Shown here: positions 26,028-35,513 of the stretch, piece by piece
Position numbering within the stretch: the stretch's first letter is position 1
How the letters are laid out: each line of letters opens with the position of its first letter
DNA from: Anderseniella sp. Alg231-50
GTDB lineage: Bacteria; Pseudomonadota; Alphaproteobacteria; Rhizobiales; Aestuariivirgaceae
Direction of reading: 5' to 3'
Length of the DNA: 64,000 nucleotides
Assembly: GCF_900149695.1 (NCBI RefSeq)
Contig: NZ_LT703003.1
Location: 992,001 to 1,056,000 of the forward strand
Notes under the pieces: model-generated
What the model saw: the letters and a program-made list of their open reading frames with translations, nothing else
The model's database searches: none
Told to the model about the DNA's origin: nothing
Position numbers and translations under genes: made by a program

Positions 26028-26657
26028 ATGACCGAAAACAAGCCTGTACCTGAAAACGACAATGTCCCGGAAGAAACCCTGACCAAGGAACAGCTTGAGG
26101 CTGCCGCCGATGCGCTGCTTGATGAAGACACCGGTGAAGATGCCTTCGAAATGGACACCTATGAGGAGTTGGCGACCGAAAACGCCGACCTGAAAGACCG
26201 CGTCCTGCGGGCCATGGCGGAGACTGAAAACCTGCGCAAACGCGCCGAACGCGAAAAAGCGGAAGCAACCCTTTACGCAGCCACCAATTTTGCCCGCGAT
26301 CTTCTGTCGGTCAGCGACAACATGGCCAAGGCACTGGAAATGATGCCTGATGACGCCCGCAAAACCGCCGACGAAGCCACACGCAACCTGATTGAAGGTA
26401 TCGAACTGACTCGCCGTGAGCTGCTCAATTCTTTCCAGAAACATGGTATAGCCGAGGTTAACCCCCTGGATGAGAAGTTTGACCCGCACTATCACCAGGC
26501 CATGTTTGAGGTGCCCGGCTCGGACCAGCCCAACGGTACCGTTGTCCAGGTGGTCCAGACCGGCTTCAAGATCGGCGAGCGGATCCTGCGTCCGGCCCTG
26601 GTCGGCGTCGCCAAGCAGGCCGAGGCCGACAAGGAAAAGAAAAACAAGAAGAAATAA
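26028..26657 (+). CDS. grpE: Nucleotide exchange factor GrpE
   Basis: Co-chaperone releasing ADP from DnaK. 209 aa: an acidic disordered N-terminus, a long coiled coil (LKDRVLRAMAETENLRKRAE), and the C-terminal beta domain with HGIAEVNPLDEKFDPHYHQA and VVQTGFKIGERILRPALVGV. The start is the ATG at 26028 (MTENKPVPEND); the upstream 14 codons in frame have no support. It ends in a lysine-rich tail. It is separated from dnaK by alkB on the other strand. Confidence 0.96.
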   Translation: MTENKPVPENDNVPEETLTKEQLEAAADALLDEDTGEDAFEMDTYEELATENADLKDRVLRAMAETENLRKRAEREKAEATLYAATNFARDLLSVSDNMAKALEMMPDDARKTADEATRNLIEGIELTRRELLNSFQKHGIAEVNPLDEKFDPHYHQAMFEVPGSDQPNGTVVQVVQTGFKIGERILRPALVGVAKQAEADKEKKNKKK

Positions 26658-26664
26658 CCGGTCC

Positions 26665-26701
26665 GGAAGTGGCTGAAGGGTTCAGGTGAACCCGTGTTGC
26701 T
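26665..26701. repeat. Decayed repeat, hairpin 1 only, copy E
   Basis: GGGTTCA (26678-26684)/TGAACCC (26687-26693) followed by GTGTTGCT reproduces the inner stem and part of the outer arm of hairpin 1; GGAAGTGGCTGAA recalls the linker. It lies exactly between the convergent ends of grpE and alkB. It could also act as a bidirectional transcription terminator. Confidence 0.55.
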
Positions 26702-27308
26702 ATGACGGCAAATTCACTCTGCGCAGTGTGAGGTTCAGCCGGCCACCGCCGTTCAGCAATGTCGATGTGGCAGGTAACACCCTGTCCACGCCATGAAAAT
26801 TCATCCGGGCGGGTCCGCCCATCACCAGCACATCTCCCGAGTGCAGTTTGATCGAGCGCGTCGGGTCTTTCCGCGAATTACCGCCGATTCTGAACACCGC
26901 CGTGTCGCCCAGTGAAACCGACACGACCGGTGCCTCGAAGTCCATTTCGTCCCTGTCCTGATGCATCCCCATGCGCGCCTTGCCGGTGTAATGGTTTACG
27001 AGGCAGGCTTCCGGCGGATGCGGGTAGTGCGCCAGGGTTTTCCACATATCCAGCAATTGTGCCGGTATGGCCGGCCACGGCTTGCCGGTTTCGGGATGGC
27101 AGGGCTGGTATCGATAGCCTGCCTTGTCGGTTACCCAGCCCAATGGGCCGAAATTTGTCATGCGAACCGACATCGGCTTGCCGGTGCGCGGCATCGCCGG
27201 TGTATAAAACGGGCACTCTGCAACCAACCCGCGCAGGGACGAAATCAGCTCTGTTTGCGCGCTCCGGTCGAGATAATCCGGGTATATCTGAAACCCATCT
27301 ATTTGCAT
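26700..27308 (-). CDS. alkB: AlkB-family alpha-ketoglutarate-dependent DNA dioxygenase
   Basis: Fe(II)/2-oxoglutarate oxygenase that reverses 1-methyladenine and 3-methylcytosine damage. 202 aa. Iron ligands are His and Asp in MGMHQDRDEMDF and a distal His in NFHGVDRVLP; the 2-oxoglutarate-binding arginines are in RLNLTLRR. The VRMTNFGPLGWVTD segment and YTGKARMGMHQD match bacterial AlkB. The start is the ATG at 27306-27308 (MQIDGFQIYPDYL). It is inserted between grpE and dnaK on the opposite strand, with the dnaK promoter starting about 17 bp from its start codon. Confidence 0.94.
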   Translation of the reverse strand: MQIDGFQIYPDYLDRSAQTELISSLRGLVAECPFYTPAMPRTGKPMSVRMTNFGPLGWVTDKAGYRYQPCHPETGKPWPAIPAQLLDMWKTLAHYPHPPEACLVNHYTGKARMGMHQDRDEMDFEAPVVSVSLGDTAVFRIGGNSRKDPTRSIKLHSGDVLVMGGPARMNFHGVDRVLPATSTLLNGGGRLNLTLRRVNLPS

Positions 27309-27324
27309 CTTGTTACAACATCGT

Positions 27325-27353
27325 CTTGATGACTGCGCCAAGCCTCACTATAT
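27325..27353 (+). promoter_or_regulatory. RpoH-type heat-shock promoter of dnaK
   Basis: CTTGAT (27325-27330), a 17-bp spacer and CTATAT (27348-27353) match the alphaproteobacterial sigma32 pattern (CTTG -35, CYTATNT-like -10). It is about 150 bp upstream of the dnaK ATG, leaving a leader of roughly 145 nt. Confidence 0.5.
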
Positions 27354-27505
27354 AGCGTTTCGAACGCCGAACGTAACGCCGTGATTGCCGCAAGGCTGGC
27401 GACGTCCGGAAAGTCAGGAGCAACTGGAGTCTGTTACCGGCGCGACCGGATACCCATGCGCCGATTATAAAGGGCATGGCAACAGACGGCCTAATGGAGG
27501 GCATA

Positions 27506-29431
27506 ATGGGTAAGGTAATCGGAATTGACCTTGGAACCACAAATTCGTGTGTTGCGGTCATGGAGGGCGGAAGCCCGAAAGTAGTAGAAAATGCAGAAGG
27601 TGCGCGTACCACACCTTCCATCGTTGCCTTCACTGGTGATGACGAGACGCTTGTAGGCCAGCCGGCCAAGCGCCAGGGTGTTACAAACCCGGAAAATACA
27701 TTCTTCGCCATCAAGCGCCTGATCGGACGGCGCATGGATGACCCGATGGTCGAAAAGGACAAGAAGCTGGTTCCCTACAGCATCGTCAAGGCTGACAATG
27801 GCGATGCGTGGGTTGAGTCCCTGGGCAAGAAATTCGCACCCTCGCAGATTTCCGCCATGACGCTTCAGAAAATGAAGGAAACCGCTGAGCGCCATCTGGG
27901 CGAAAGCGTTACCCAGGCCGTTATCACGTGCCCTGCCTACTTCAATGACAGCCAGCGCCAGGCCACGAAGGATGCCGGCAAGATCGCCGGGCTTGAAGTC
28001 CTGCGCATCATCAACGAGCCGACCGCTGCAGCACTTGCTTACGGTCTCGACAAAAAAGATGCCGGCATCATTGCCGTGTATGACCTTGGCGGCGGCACGT
28101 TCGACGTATCCATCCTGGAAATCGGTGACGGCGTGTTCGAGGTAAAGTCCACCAATGGTGACACATTCCTTGGCGGTGAAGACTTTGACATGCGCATCGT
28201 CGACTACCTCGCCGACGAATTCAAAAAAGAAAACAGCATTGATCTGCGCTCCGACAAGCTGGCGCTCCAGCGTCTGAAGGAAGCGGCTGAAAAAGCCAAG
28301 ATCGAGCTTTCGTCCGGTACCCAGACCGAAATCAACCTGCCGTTCATCACCGCAGATGCATCCGGTCCGAAGCACCTGACCCTGAAAATGACCCGCGCCA
28401 AGCTGGAATCGCTTGTGGATGACCTCATCCAGCGCACCGTTGAACCGTGCAAGTCGGCTCTCAAGGATGCCGGCCTGAAAGCTTCCGACATTGATGAAGT
28501 GGTGCTTGTCGGCGGTATGACCCGCATGCCGAAAGTCATCGACACTGTTAAGTCGTTCTTCGGCAAGGAGCCGCACAAGGGTGTGAACCCGGATGAAGTT
28601 GTGGCTATCGGCGCCGCCATTCAGGCGGGCGTGCTGCAGGGTGAAGTCAAGGACGTATTGCTGCTCGACGTGACGCCATTGTCGCTGGGCATCGAAACCC
28701 TGGGCGGCGTGTTCACGCGACTGATTGATCGCAATACGACGATCCCGACCAAGAAGAGCCAGGTGTTCTCGACCGCAGACGACAACCAGACTGCCGTGAC
28801 CATCCGGGTGTTCCAGGGTGAACGCGAAATGGCGCAGCACAACAAGATGCTGGGCAATTTCGACCTGATGGGCATTCCGACCGCACCGCGCGGCGTACCG
28901 CAGATCGAGGTGACATTCGACATCGATGCCAACGGTATCGTCAATGTGTCGGCCAAGGACAAGGCAACCAACAAGGAACAGCAGATTCGCATTCAGGCAT
29001 CTGGCGGCCTGTCGGATGATGAAGTCGAACAAATGGTCCAGGATGCCGAAAGCCACGCCGAGGAAGACAAGAAGAACAAGGAAATGGTGGAAGCCAAGAA
29101 TCATGGCGAAGCCCTGATCCACTCCACCGAGAAATCCTTGTCCGAACACGGCGACAAGATCTCGGACGCCGACAAGTCTGCCGTCACCGCGGCCATCGAC
29201 GATCTCAAGTCAGCGCTGGAAGGCGATAGTGTCGAGGACATCCAGACCAAGACCAATTCACTGTCGCAGGCTGCCATGAAGCTTGGTGAAGCCATGTACC
29301 AGGCTCAGGCCGAGGCAGCTGCAGAAGGTGACAGCGAGGCCGGTGAAGACGGTGGCACGCCGGAAGAAGATATCGTCGACGCGGACTTTGAAGAAGTCCA
29401 GGACGACGAGGACGACAAGAAGGCGTCCTAA
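27506..29431 (+). CDS. dnaK: Molecular chaperone DnaK (Hsp70)
   Basis: ATP-dependent Hsp70 chaperone, 641 aa. The N-terminal [20 protein letters not shown], phosphate loops [15 protein letters not shown] and [12 protein letters not shown], linker [17 protein letters not shown] and an acidic C-terminal tail ending DDEDDKKAS are all standard. I use the ATG at 27506, preceded by GGAGGG at about 5 nt; an in-frame start 10 codons upstream is open but not family-like. dnaJ follows. A perfect 10-bp-stem hairpin lies between them. Confidence 0.98.
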   Translation: MGKVIGIDLGTTNSCVAVMEGGSPKVVENAEGARTTPSIVAFTGDDETLVGQPAKRQGVTNPENTFFAIKRLIGRRMDDPMVEKDKKLVPYSIVKADNGDAWVESLGKKFAPSQISAMTLQKMKETAERHLGESVTQAVITCPAYFNDSQRQATKDAGKIAGLEVLRIINEPTAAALAYGLDKKDAGIIAVYDLGGGTFDVSILEIGDGVFEVKSTNGDTFLGGEDFDMRIVDYLADEFKKENSIDLRSDKLALQRLKEAAEKAKIELSSGTQTEINLPFITADASGPKHLTLKMTRAKLESLVDDLIQRTVEPCKSALKDAGLKASDIDEVVLVGGMTRMPKVIDTVKSFFGKEPHKGVNPDEVVAIGAAIQAGVLQGEVKDVLLLDVTPLSLGIETLGGVFTRLIDRNTTIPTKKSQVFSTADDNQTAVTIRVFQGEREMAQHNKMLGNFDLMGIPTAPRGVPQIEVTFDIDANGIVNVSAKDKATNKEQQIRIQASGGLSDDEVEQMVQDAESHAEEDKKNKEMVEAKNHGEALIHSTEKSLSEHGDKISDADKSAVTAAIDDLKSALEGDSVEDIQTKTNSLSQAAMKLGEAMYQAQAEAAAEGDSEAGEDGGTPEEDIVDADFEEVQDDEDDKKAS

Positions 29432-29455
29432 AGACGGCAAAGTCATAATAAATCG

Positions 29456-29481
29456 CTCTGGAGCCCCGCTTGGCTCCAGAG
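29456..29481 (+). terminator. Hairpin between dnaK and dnaJ
   Basis: CTCTGGAGCC (29456-29465)/GGCTCCAGAG (29472-29481) with a 6-nt loop is a perfect 10-bp stem 25 bp after the dnaK stop. No T-run follows, so it is not a textbook intrinsic terminator. It may partially terminate, or protect the 3' end of a processed dnaK message and so lower dnaJ expression. Confidence 0.5.
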
Positions 29482-29571
29482 TGCATTTGGGATGACGCGC
29501 CGCGGTAGTTGCTTTATCAGCACAGTCCCGCGATGGTCCTCCTGACAAGCAGCAAGCAGGCTGAGTATAAA

Positions 29572-30726
29572 ATGGCGAAACGAGATTATTACGAGGTACT
29601 GGGCGTCGGCAAAACCGCCGATGACAAGGAGCTGAAAAGCGCTTTTCGCAAAATGGCGAAGCAGTATCATCCCGACGCCAATCCGGATGACAGTTCGGCG
29701 GAACAAAAATTCAAGGAAGCCAGCGAAGCCTACGAGGTCCTGAAGGAGCCGCAAAAGCGTGCTGCCTATGACCGCTTCGGCCACGCCGCTTTCGAAGACG
29801 GCCGCGGTGGTGCGGGCGGTCCCGGGTTCGGCCCGGAGTTTTCATCCTCCATGTCCGATATTTTCGAGGACCTGTTCGGCGAGTTCATGGGCGGCGGCGG
29901 TGGCGGCAGGCGTCCCGGCGGGCGTGGCGGCAGCAGTGCCGCGCGCGGTTCGGACCTGCGCTACGACATGGAAATCTCGCTGACCGATGCCTATGCCGGC
30001 AAGTCGGCGCAAATCCGGGTGCCGACCTCGGTGTCGTGCGAGACCTGCTCCGGCAGCGGGGCCAAGCCGGGCACCAACCCAAGCACCTGTTCGACCTGTA
30101 ACGGCCAGGGCGCCGTCAGGTCATCATCCGGTTTCTTTACGGTGGAGCGTGCCTGCCCGACATGCCAGGGCCGGGGAACTGTCATATCCGATCCATGCAC
30201 CAATTGCTCCGGCCAGGGCCGGGTTCAGAAAGAGCGCACCCTGTCGGTGAACATTCCCGCCGGTGTGGAAGACGGCACGCGCATCCGCCTCGCCAATGAA
30301 GGCGAAAGTGGCGTGCGGGGCGGTCCTGCCGGTGACCTCTACATCTTCCTGGCAATCAAGCAGCACGAGTTCTTCCAGCGTGACGGGGCCGACCTGTTTT
30401 CGCGCGTACCGATCTCCATGACATCAGCTGCTCTTGGCGGTGAAATCGAAGTGCCGACCATTGACGGCAAGAAGGCGCGCGTGACCATTCCCGAAGGCAC
30501 CCAGGGCGGCAAGCAGTTCCGCCTCAAGGGCAAGGGCATGCCGGTGCTGCGTTCAAGCCAGCATGGCGACATGTATATTCAGGTGAGCGTCGAAACACCG
30601 GTAAACCTGTCCCGCAAGCAAAAGGATCTGCTGCGGGATTTCGAAAGCCAGGGCAAGGACAACTCTCCGCAGTCGGCAGGGTTTTTTACCAAAGCGCGTT
30701 CATTCTGGGATAGTTTCGGCAGCTAG
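29572..30726 (+). CDS. dnaJ: Co-chaperone DnaJ (Hsp40)
   Basis: Type I Hsp40, 384 aa. J domain ([21 protein letters not shown] in [10 protein letters not shown]), Gly/Phe region ([14 protein letters not shown] and [14 protein letters not shown]), four zinc-finger repeats [24 protein letters not shown] and CTNCSGQG, then the substrate-binding C-terminal domains. The start is the ATG at 29572; the upstream 21 open codons do not match the family. It probably shares the dnaK heat-shock promoter. Confidence 0.97.
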   Translation: MAKRDYYEVLGVGKTADDKELKSAFRKMAKQYHPDANPDDSSAEQKFKEASEAYEVLKEPQKRAAYDRFGHAAFEDGRGGAGGPGFGPEFSSSMSDIFEDLFGEFMGGGGGGRRPGGRGGSSAARGSDLRYDMEISLTDAYAGKSAQIRVPTSVSCETCSGSGAKPGTNPSTCSTCNGQGAVRSSSGFFTVERACPTCQGRGTVISDPCTNCSGQGRVQKERTLSVNIPAGVEDGTRIRLANEGESGVRGGPAGDLYIFLAIKQHEFFQRDGADLFSRVPISMTSAALGGEIEVPTIDGKKARVTIPEGTQGGKQFRLKGKGMPVLRSSQHGDMYIQVSVETPVNLSRKQKDLLRDFESQGKDNSPQSAGFFTKARSFWDSFGS

Positions 30727-30793
30727 GGCCTGAAGCCTGGACAACCGCCGATCCCGATTTGATCAAACCTGAACCTATCAAGGAGAAGCCTTC

Positions 30794-31081
30794 ATGGCCA
30801 AGGCATACTGGATTGCACACGTCACCGTCAGCGACCCTGACCAGTACAAGCACTATGCCGACGCGGCTCCTGAGGCGTTCAAGAAATACAATGCCCGCAT
30901 GCTGGCCCGCGGCGGTCAGCACTCCCAGATGGAAGGCACCGGCAAGGCTCGAAATGTAGTCATTGAATTCGACAGCTACCAGGATGCGATCGACTGCTTC
31001 AACAGCGACGAATACCAGGCCGCCCGTGCCAAGCGCCTGGGAGCCGGTGAAGCGGATATTGTGATCGTCGAAGGCGTCTAG
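30794..31081 (+). CDS. DUF1330 family protein
   Basis: 95-residue protein with a dimeric alpha-beta barrel fold (DUF1330): MAKAYWIAHVTVSDPDQY, then ARGGQHSQMEGTGKARNVVIEF and FNSDEYQAARAKRLGAGEADIV. The molecular function is unknown. An AAGGAGAAG ribosome-binding site lies 6-8 nt before the ATG. It is 67 bp after dnaJ and could be read through from it. Repeat copy F follows its stop. Confidence 0.88.
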   Translation: MAKAYWIAHVTVSDPDQYKHYADAAPEAFKKYNARMLARGGQHSQMEGTGKARNVVIEFDSYQDAIDCFNSDEYQAARAKRLGAGEADIVIVEGV

Positions 31082-31086
31082 AACGC

Positions 31087-31189
31087 CTAGAGCAACATGG
31101 TTTCACCTGAAACCATAAAGTTGCTCCAACACTTCAAAAGCGATCAGGTTTATGTTTTTTGGTTGATTCAACCAAAAATCATCCTGATC
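31087..31189. repeat. Double-hairpin intergenic repeat, copy F (complete)
   Basis: Hairpin 1: GAGCAAC (31090-31096)/GTTGCTC (31120-31126) around the perfect inner stem ATGGTTTCA/TGAAACCAT. Hairpin 2: GATCAGG (31142-31148)/CCTGATC (31183-31189) around TTTTTGGTTGA/TCAACCAAAAA. Flanked by CTAG on the left and CTA on the right; the latter is the stop codon of the convergent SRPBCC gene. Confidence 0.92.
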
Positions 31190-31620
31190 TATGCCTGCCC
31201 GAAACGCTTTGTCAGTGCCGACAGGCCGGCCGTATAGATGCCGGAAATTACCTTTGACGCCGTTTCATCGTCCGCCCCGTCAGCGTTGAACTTGCCGGTC
31301 CAGTCAACAGTACATTTGCCGTCGTTACCGGCTGTCACCTTGATGGTCGAATGATAATCGGCAACCGGCAAGGGACCGTCGATGATTGAATAGCTCTGGC
31401 TCATCGCCGCATCATCGTGAGCTTCCAGCTTTTCCGTCAAAACACCGCCACCTGAAATGTTGATGACACGTACGGTATCGTCGCCGCGTGTCTCAATCGT
31501 CGAAGTCACAGCCGCAGGATGCCACTCGGCAAGATTTCCGAATTCACTGATTGCGGCCCAAACCTCGGCAGCACCGGTACTCAACACAGCAGATTCGTGA
31601 ACGTTCAGCATAACAATCAA
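31189..31620 (-). CDS. SRPBCC family (polyketide cyclase/START-like) protein
   Basis: 143-residue single-domain protein of the SRPBCC ligand-binding superfamily. LNVHESAVLSTGAAEVWAAI and FGNLAEWHPAAVTSTIE are typical of the polyketide-cyclase-2/MxaD-like group, with YSIIDGPLPVADYHSTIKV in the middle. Ligand and role unknown. A second start, three codons in (MLNVHES), is possible. No operon partner; its stop codon is provided by repeat copy F. Confidence 0.85.
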   Translation of the reverse strand: MIVMLNVHESAVLSTGAAEVWAAISEFGNLAEWHPAAVTSTIETRGDDTVRVINISGGGVLTEKLEAHDDAAMSQSYSIIDGPLPVADYHSTIKVTAGNDGKCTVDWTGKFNADGADDETASKVISGIYTAGLSALTKRFGQA

Positions 31621-31850
31621 TTCCCCTTAGCGATCAGATAACGCAAGTCTGCCCGCTGGCACCGTCATTGTCCATTGGGCAAACAACAGCTTAGCGCCGA
31701 ACAGGCCGATTTAGGACGATAGATCAGCACTGGATGCAACATAGCGCGCCGTTTTACCCGTTTCGATTTTCACCAGGCCCTAGGCACCCGCTCCGTTCGC
31801 TGTTATCACATTGCAGACAGTCCAATTCCAATGAACGGGCCTATAGAAAA

Positions 31851-32654
31851 ATGCTCAAGCTTGTTGTTGCAGGTGCCGGCGGGCGCATGGGCCAGACACT
31901 GACCCGGCTCATCCATGCGCACCCTTCCTGTGAAGTCGCCGGCGGCCTCGAACCAAAGGGCTCGCCTGTTGTCGGCAAGGACCAGGGCGCCGTCGCCGGA
32001 TTGGGCGACATCGGCACGCTGATCTCCGATGACCCGCTTTCGGTACTGGTGAAGGCCGATGCGATAATCGACTTCACCTTACCCGCAGCGAGCGTTGCAC
32101 TGGCCGGTGTCGCGGCACAGGCCCGGATCGTCCACGTCATCGGCACCACCGGCCTCAGCACGACGGATGAGGCGGCCATAGAGGCGGCATCGCGGCACGC
32201 GCGCATCGTCAAGTCCGGTAATATGAGCCTCGGCGTGAACCTGCTGGCAGCTATCGTCAGGCAGGTCGCCGCATCGCTTGACGAGAGTTTCGATATCGAA
32301 GTTGTCGAGATGCACCATCGCCACAAGGTCGATGCGCCGTCTGGAACCGCCCTGCTGCTTGGCAACGCCGCGGCGGAGGGCCGAAAGATTGACCTTGCCG
32401 GACACTCGGTGCGCAGCCGTGACGGCCACACAGGTGCCCGCAAGGACGGTGACATCGGATTTGCCACCTTGCGCGGCGGCAGTGTGGTCGGAGATCACTC
32501 CGTGGTTTTTGCCGGGCAGTCCGAACGCATTGAGTTGTCCCACAAGGCCGAATCGCGCGAGATTTTTGCCAATGGCGCCATCAAGGCGGCGTTATGGGCC
32601 CATGATCAGAAACCCGGGCTATACTCGATGACGGATGTACTCGGCATTGACTGA
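31851..32654 (+). CDS. dapB: 4-hydroxy-tetrahydrodipicolinate reductase
   Basis: NAD(P)H-dependent reductase in the diaminopimelate/lysine pathway. 267 aa. The N-terminal Rossmann motif AGAGGRMGQ, the catalytic block [19 protein letters not shown], and GEHSV-like VVGDHSVVF are diagnostic. The ATG at 31851 gives the family start [14 protein letters not shown]; the 39 open codons upstream are non-family. The 230 bp before it (31621-31850) show no gene or clear promoter. gpmA follows after 36 bp. Confidence 0.96.
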   Translation: MLKLVVAGAGGRMGQTLTRLIHAHPSCEVAGGLEPKGSPVVGKDQGAVAGLGDIGTLISDDPLSVLVKADAIIDFTLPAASVALAGVAAQARIVHVIGTTGLSTTDEAAIEAASRHARIVKSGNMSLGVNLLAAIVRQVAASLDESFDIEVVEMHHRHKVDAPSGTALLLGNAAAEGRKIDLAGHSVRSRDGHTGARKDGDIGFATLRGGSVVGDHSVVFAGQSERIELSHKAESREIFANGAIKAALWAHDQKPGLYSMTDVLGID

Positions 32655-32690
32655 TTTCAACCAGACCCCAACCAGAAGGCGATACTTCAC

Positions 32691-33311
32691 ATGAGTGGAA
32701 CTCTTGTGCTCGTCCGGCACGGACAAAGCGAATGGAACCTGAAGAACCTGTTCACCGGCTGGGAAAACCCCGGCCTGACGGACAAGGGTGTCGAGGAAGC
32801 CCATACGGCAGGCCGCAACCTGAAGGCTGAAGGGCTGGTGTTCGACCTTGCCTTCACCAGCGTCCTGGACCGGGCCCAGCGCACGCTTGACATCATGCTG
32901 GAAGAACTGGGGCAGACCGACTTGCCGACCACCCGCGACCAGGCCCTGAACGAGCGCGACTACGGTGACCTGACAGGACTGAACAAGGATGACGCGCGCA
33001 AGAAGTGGGGTGAGGAGCAGGTGCACATCTGGCGCCGGTCTTATGATGTTCAGCCACCCGGCGGCGAGAGCCTGCGCGATACCCTGGCGCGCTCCCTGCC
33101 CTATTACATGAAGGCAATCCAGCCGCACGTGCTTGACGGCAAAACCATCATCGTCGCCGCACACGGCAATTCCCTGCGGGCGCTGGTGATGGCGCTGGAA
33201 GGCCTGAGCCCGGAGACAATCCTGAAGCGCGAGATCGCAACAGGCGTGCCGATCATCTACAGGCTGAACGCCAACGGCACCATTGCCAGTTCACAAGTGC
33301 TGGAACACTGA
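32691..33311 (+). CDS. gpmA: 2,3-bisphosphoglycerate-dependent phosphoglycerate mutase
   Basis: Glycolytic/gluconeogenic mutase interconverting 3- and 2-phosphoglycerate. 206 aa, the short alphaproteobacterial form. The phospho-His is His10 in [10 protein letters not shown]; the second active-site His is in [43 protein letters not shown] matches in pieces the dPGM signature distinguishing it from generic histidine phosphatases. It follows dapB on the same strand. Confidence 0.95.
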   Translation: MSGTLVLVRHGQSEWNLKNLFTGWENPGLTDKGVEEAHTAGRNLKAEGLVFDLAFTSVLDRAQRTLDIMLEELGQTDLPTTRDQALNERDYGDLTGLNKDDARKKWGEEQVHIWRRSYDVQPPGGESLRDTLARSLPYYMKAIQPHVLDGKTIIVAAHGNSLRALVMALEGLSPETILKREIATGVPIIYRLNANGTIASSQVLEH

Positions 33312-33333
33312 CGCCATCGCCAACGGCTTTGGG

Positions 33334-34188
33334 TCAGGCGTTGCCGGCCGCGCCGGCTTCCCAGCCGAGGATCGCCTTCTTGCGCGTCAGACCCCAGTGA
33401 TAGCCGCACAGGCCGCCTGACTTGCCCAGCACCCGATGACACGGAACCACAAATGATATCGGATTCTTGCCGACCGCGGTGCCGACGGCGCGAACCGCCT
33501 TGGGCTTGCCGATTGTGTCGGCCACGTCGGAATAGGTGGTCGCCGAGCCCAGCGGAATACGCAACAGGGTTTCCCAGACACGCACCTCGAAATCAGTGCC
33601 GATCATGACAATGCGCAAGGGTTGATCCGGGCGCCATTCATTGCGGTCGAAGATGCGCTTGGCCATGGCGGCGGTTGCCTTGTCATCGCGCACATATTCG
33701 GCGTTCGGCCAGCGCCTGGCCATATCCTCGAAGGCCGTCATTTCTCCACCTTCATCTGCAAATGCCAGGCCTGCCAGGCCATGCAAGGTGGTCAGCACCA
33801 CTGCGGTCCCGAACGGTGACGCATGGCACCCCCAGGTGATGGTCAGGCCGGCGCCCTTGGCCCGGTACACTCCCGGCGGCATGCCCTCATGAGTTACGAA
33901 CAGGTCGTGCAGCCTTCCGGCACCGGACAGGCCAACCTCGTATGCCGTATCCAGCACGGTTGCCGAGTCCTGCAACAGCTGCCTGGCGCGGTCGATGGTA
34001 ATGGCCTGCATGAACGATTTCGGCGTCAAGCCTGCCCAGCGCGAGAAACTGCGCTGAACCGAATCGGGGCTGGCTCCGACATTGCCGGCGATCTCATCCA
34101 GCGAGGGATGATCGATCCAGTGTTCCGACACAAACTCGATGGTGCGGCGGACAAGCTCATAATCATTGGTCTGGACGGTCTGTAACAT
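33334..34188 (-). CDS. Ada-like protein: AraC HTH plus O6-methylguanine-DNA methyltransferase
   Basis: 284 aa. The N-terminus is an AraC-type helix-turn-helix (DEIAGNVGASPDSVQRSFSR and SGAGRLHDLFVTHEGMPPG). The middle is an RNase-H-like methyltransferase N-domain, and the C-terminus carries the acceptor cysteine in FVVPCHRVLGKSGGLCGYHWG. It lacks the N-terminal zinc/phosphotriester domain of E. coli Ada, so the usual methyl-phosphotriester sensor is absent; the HTH may be structural or respond in another way. Direct reversal of O6-alkylguanine is the likely activity. It is convergent with gpmA. Confidence 0.93.
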   Translation of the reverse strand: MLQTVQTNDYELVRRTIEFVSEHWIDHPSLDEIAGNVGASPDSVQRSFSRWAGLTPKSFMQAITIDRARQLLQDSATVLDTAYEVGLSGAGRLHDLFVTHEGMPPGVYRAKGAGLTITWGCHASPFGTAVVLTTLHGLAGLAFADEGGEMTAFEDMARRWPNAEYVRDDKATAAMAKRIFDRNEWRPDQPLRIVMIGTDFEVRVWETLLRIPLGSATTYSDVADTIGKPKAVRAVGTAVGKNPISFVVPCHRVLGKSGGLCGYHWGLTRKKAILGWEAGAAGNA

Positions 34189-34276
34189 GACAAGCGATCC
34201 TGAAGTTATTATTTCACTGTCAGCGATAATAGGTCTTCCGGACCCGCGCAGCCACCCGTTTTACGGACGATCAGGG

Positions 34277-34816
34277 TCAAATACGCGGCCGGGCGAGTAT
34301 TTCTTTCAGTGTTATCGCCAGGGACTTCCGGTCGTAAGGGGCCAGAAAACTGCCGACCTCCGTCACCATTTCGCGTGACGACAGAAACAGGCGACCGATC
34401 AGCTCGCGCTCGGCATCCTCCTCCAGGCGAACCTTTGCCCATGCCCGGACAAGCTTCTGGGTCTGATCGGGTTTGCGCGCCTTCATCCTGGTAATGGTCA
34501 CTTCCGCATCGCTGATGCAGATATTCTCCTGGCATTCCGCATCACGGTAATTGCGCTTTATCGCCCACCAGATCAGCGCCACGTCAAGCCCGAAGAAACC
34601 GAACACCGGCCACGCGCCCATCAGCAGGAAGGCCAGCCCGGCAATGAAACTGACCGCGGCGATACAGGACATCAAAATGATGAAACCCTTCCGCGACAGG
34701 GATCGATAAGGATACAGTTCAATGGTAATAGGAGCTGACTGCACTGGTGTTTCCCGGTTGAGTTCAATTGAGGTGCTGCATGTCTCACGATGTGAGCGTG
34801 GCTTTGGATCAATCAT
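34277..34816 (-). CDS. DUF2244 membrane protein
   Basis: 179-residue protein of the DUF2244 family. Two adjacent hydrophobic helices (about residues 46-83: GFIILMSCIAAVSFIAGLAF and the AWPVFGFFGLDVALIWWAI stretch) are followed by a cytoplasmic PH-like region and RLFLSSREMVTEVGSFLAPYDRKSL, the family's conserved C-terminal part. Function unknown; relatives often sit near nth or cytochrome oxidase genes. The start is the ATG at 34814-34816. It diverges from nth across 41 bp. Confidence 0.87.
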   Translation of the reverse strand: MIDPKPRSHRETCSTSIELNRETPVQSAPITIELYPYRSLSRKGFIILMSCIAAVSFIAGLAFLLMGAWPVFGFFGLDVALIWWAIKRNYRDAECQENICISDAEVTITRMKARKPDQTQKLVRAWAKVRLEEDAERELIGRLFLSSREMVTEVGSFLAPYDRKSLAITLKEILARPRI

Positions 34817-34857
34817 GACCGGACGCGTTTCATGCAACACAAGGAGAGCATTTTTTG

Positions 34858-35508
34858 ATGGCACGGCGCAAGAAACTCAATGCCGCAGAAATGGAGCAGG
34901 TATTCCAGCGGTTCGCCGAAGACAACCCGGATCCCGTGGGTGAACTGATGTCGGTCAACACCTTCACCTTCCTGGTGGCGGTGGTGCTGTCGGCACAAGC
35001 CACGGACGAGGGTGTCAACAAGGCCACCCGCGGCCTTTTCCAGGCTGCCGACACACCTGAAAAAATGCTGGCGCTTGGCGAAGACAAAGTGCGCGAGCAC
35101 ATTCGCACCATCGGGCTTTATCGAAACAAGGCAAAGAACGTCATCGCGCTGTCGCGCGACCTGGTGGAGAAGCATGACAGCCAGGTTCCGGATAACCGGG
35201 AAGCGCTGGAAGCCCTGCCCGGGGTCGGCAGAAAAACCGCCAACGTGGTTTTGAACAATTGTTTCGGACAACCCACCATCGCGATCGACACGCATTTGTT
35301 CAGGCTGGCCAACCGGGTCGGCCTGGCGCCGGGAAAGACAGTGCTTGCCGTTGAGCAGGGCCTGCTAAAGCGGGTGCCGAAAGCCTACATGCTGCATGCC
35401 CATCACTGGCTGATCCTGCATGGACGCTATATCTGCAAGGCGCGCAAACCTGAATGTGAGAGATGTCTGATTTCAGACCTCTGCCTGTTTCCGGGCAAGA
35501 GTATCTAG
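34858..35508 (+). CDS. nth: Endonuclease III
   Basis: Bifunctional DNA glycosylase/AP lyase for oxidised pyrimidines. 216 aa. The HhH motif with the catalytic Lys is LPGVGRKTANVV; the catalytic Asp is in AIDTHLFRLANR. The C-terminal 4Fe-4S loop is CKARKPECERCLISDLC (Cx6Cx2Cx5C). AAGGAG lies 11 nt before the ATG; a TTG one codon earlier is an alternative. Divergent from DUF2244. Confidence 0.97.
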   Translation: MARRKKLNAAEMEQVFQRFAEDNPDPVGELMSVNTFTFLVAVVLSAQATDEGVNKATRGLFQAADTPEKMLALGEDKVREHIRTIGLYRNKAKNVIALSRDLVEKHDSQVPDNREALEALPGVGRKTANVVLNNCFGQPTIAIDTHLFRLANRVGLAPGKTVLAVEQGLLKRVPKAYMLHAHHWLILHGRYICKARKPECERCLISDLCLFPGKSI

Positions 35509-35513
35509 ATTAC

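Noticed and set aside
27491-29149. 552-residue open frame antisense to dnaK
   Set aside because: It mirrors the conserved DnaK frame. Long antisense frames over dnaK are a known artefact and no independent signal supports it.
29456-29481. dnaK-dnaJ hairpin as a member of the repeat family
   Set aside because: The stem CTCTGGAGCC shares no arm sequence with the double-hairpin element, so I list it separately as a terminator-like hairpin.
31621-31850. Extended N-terminus of DapB (frame open from 31734) or a gene in the gap
   Set aside because: The extra 39 codons do not resemble DapB, whose family start [11 protein letters not shown] lies at 31851, and no other frame or RNA gene is visible.
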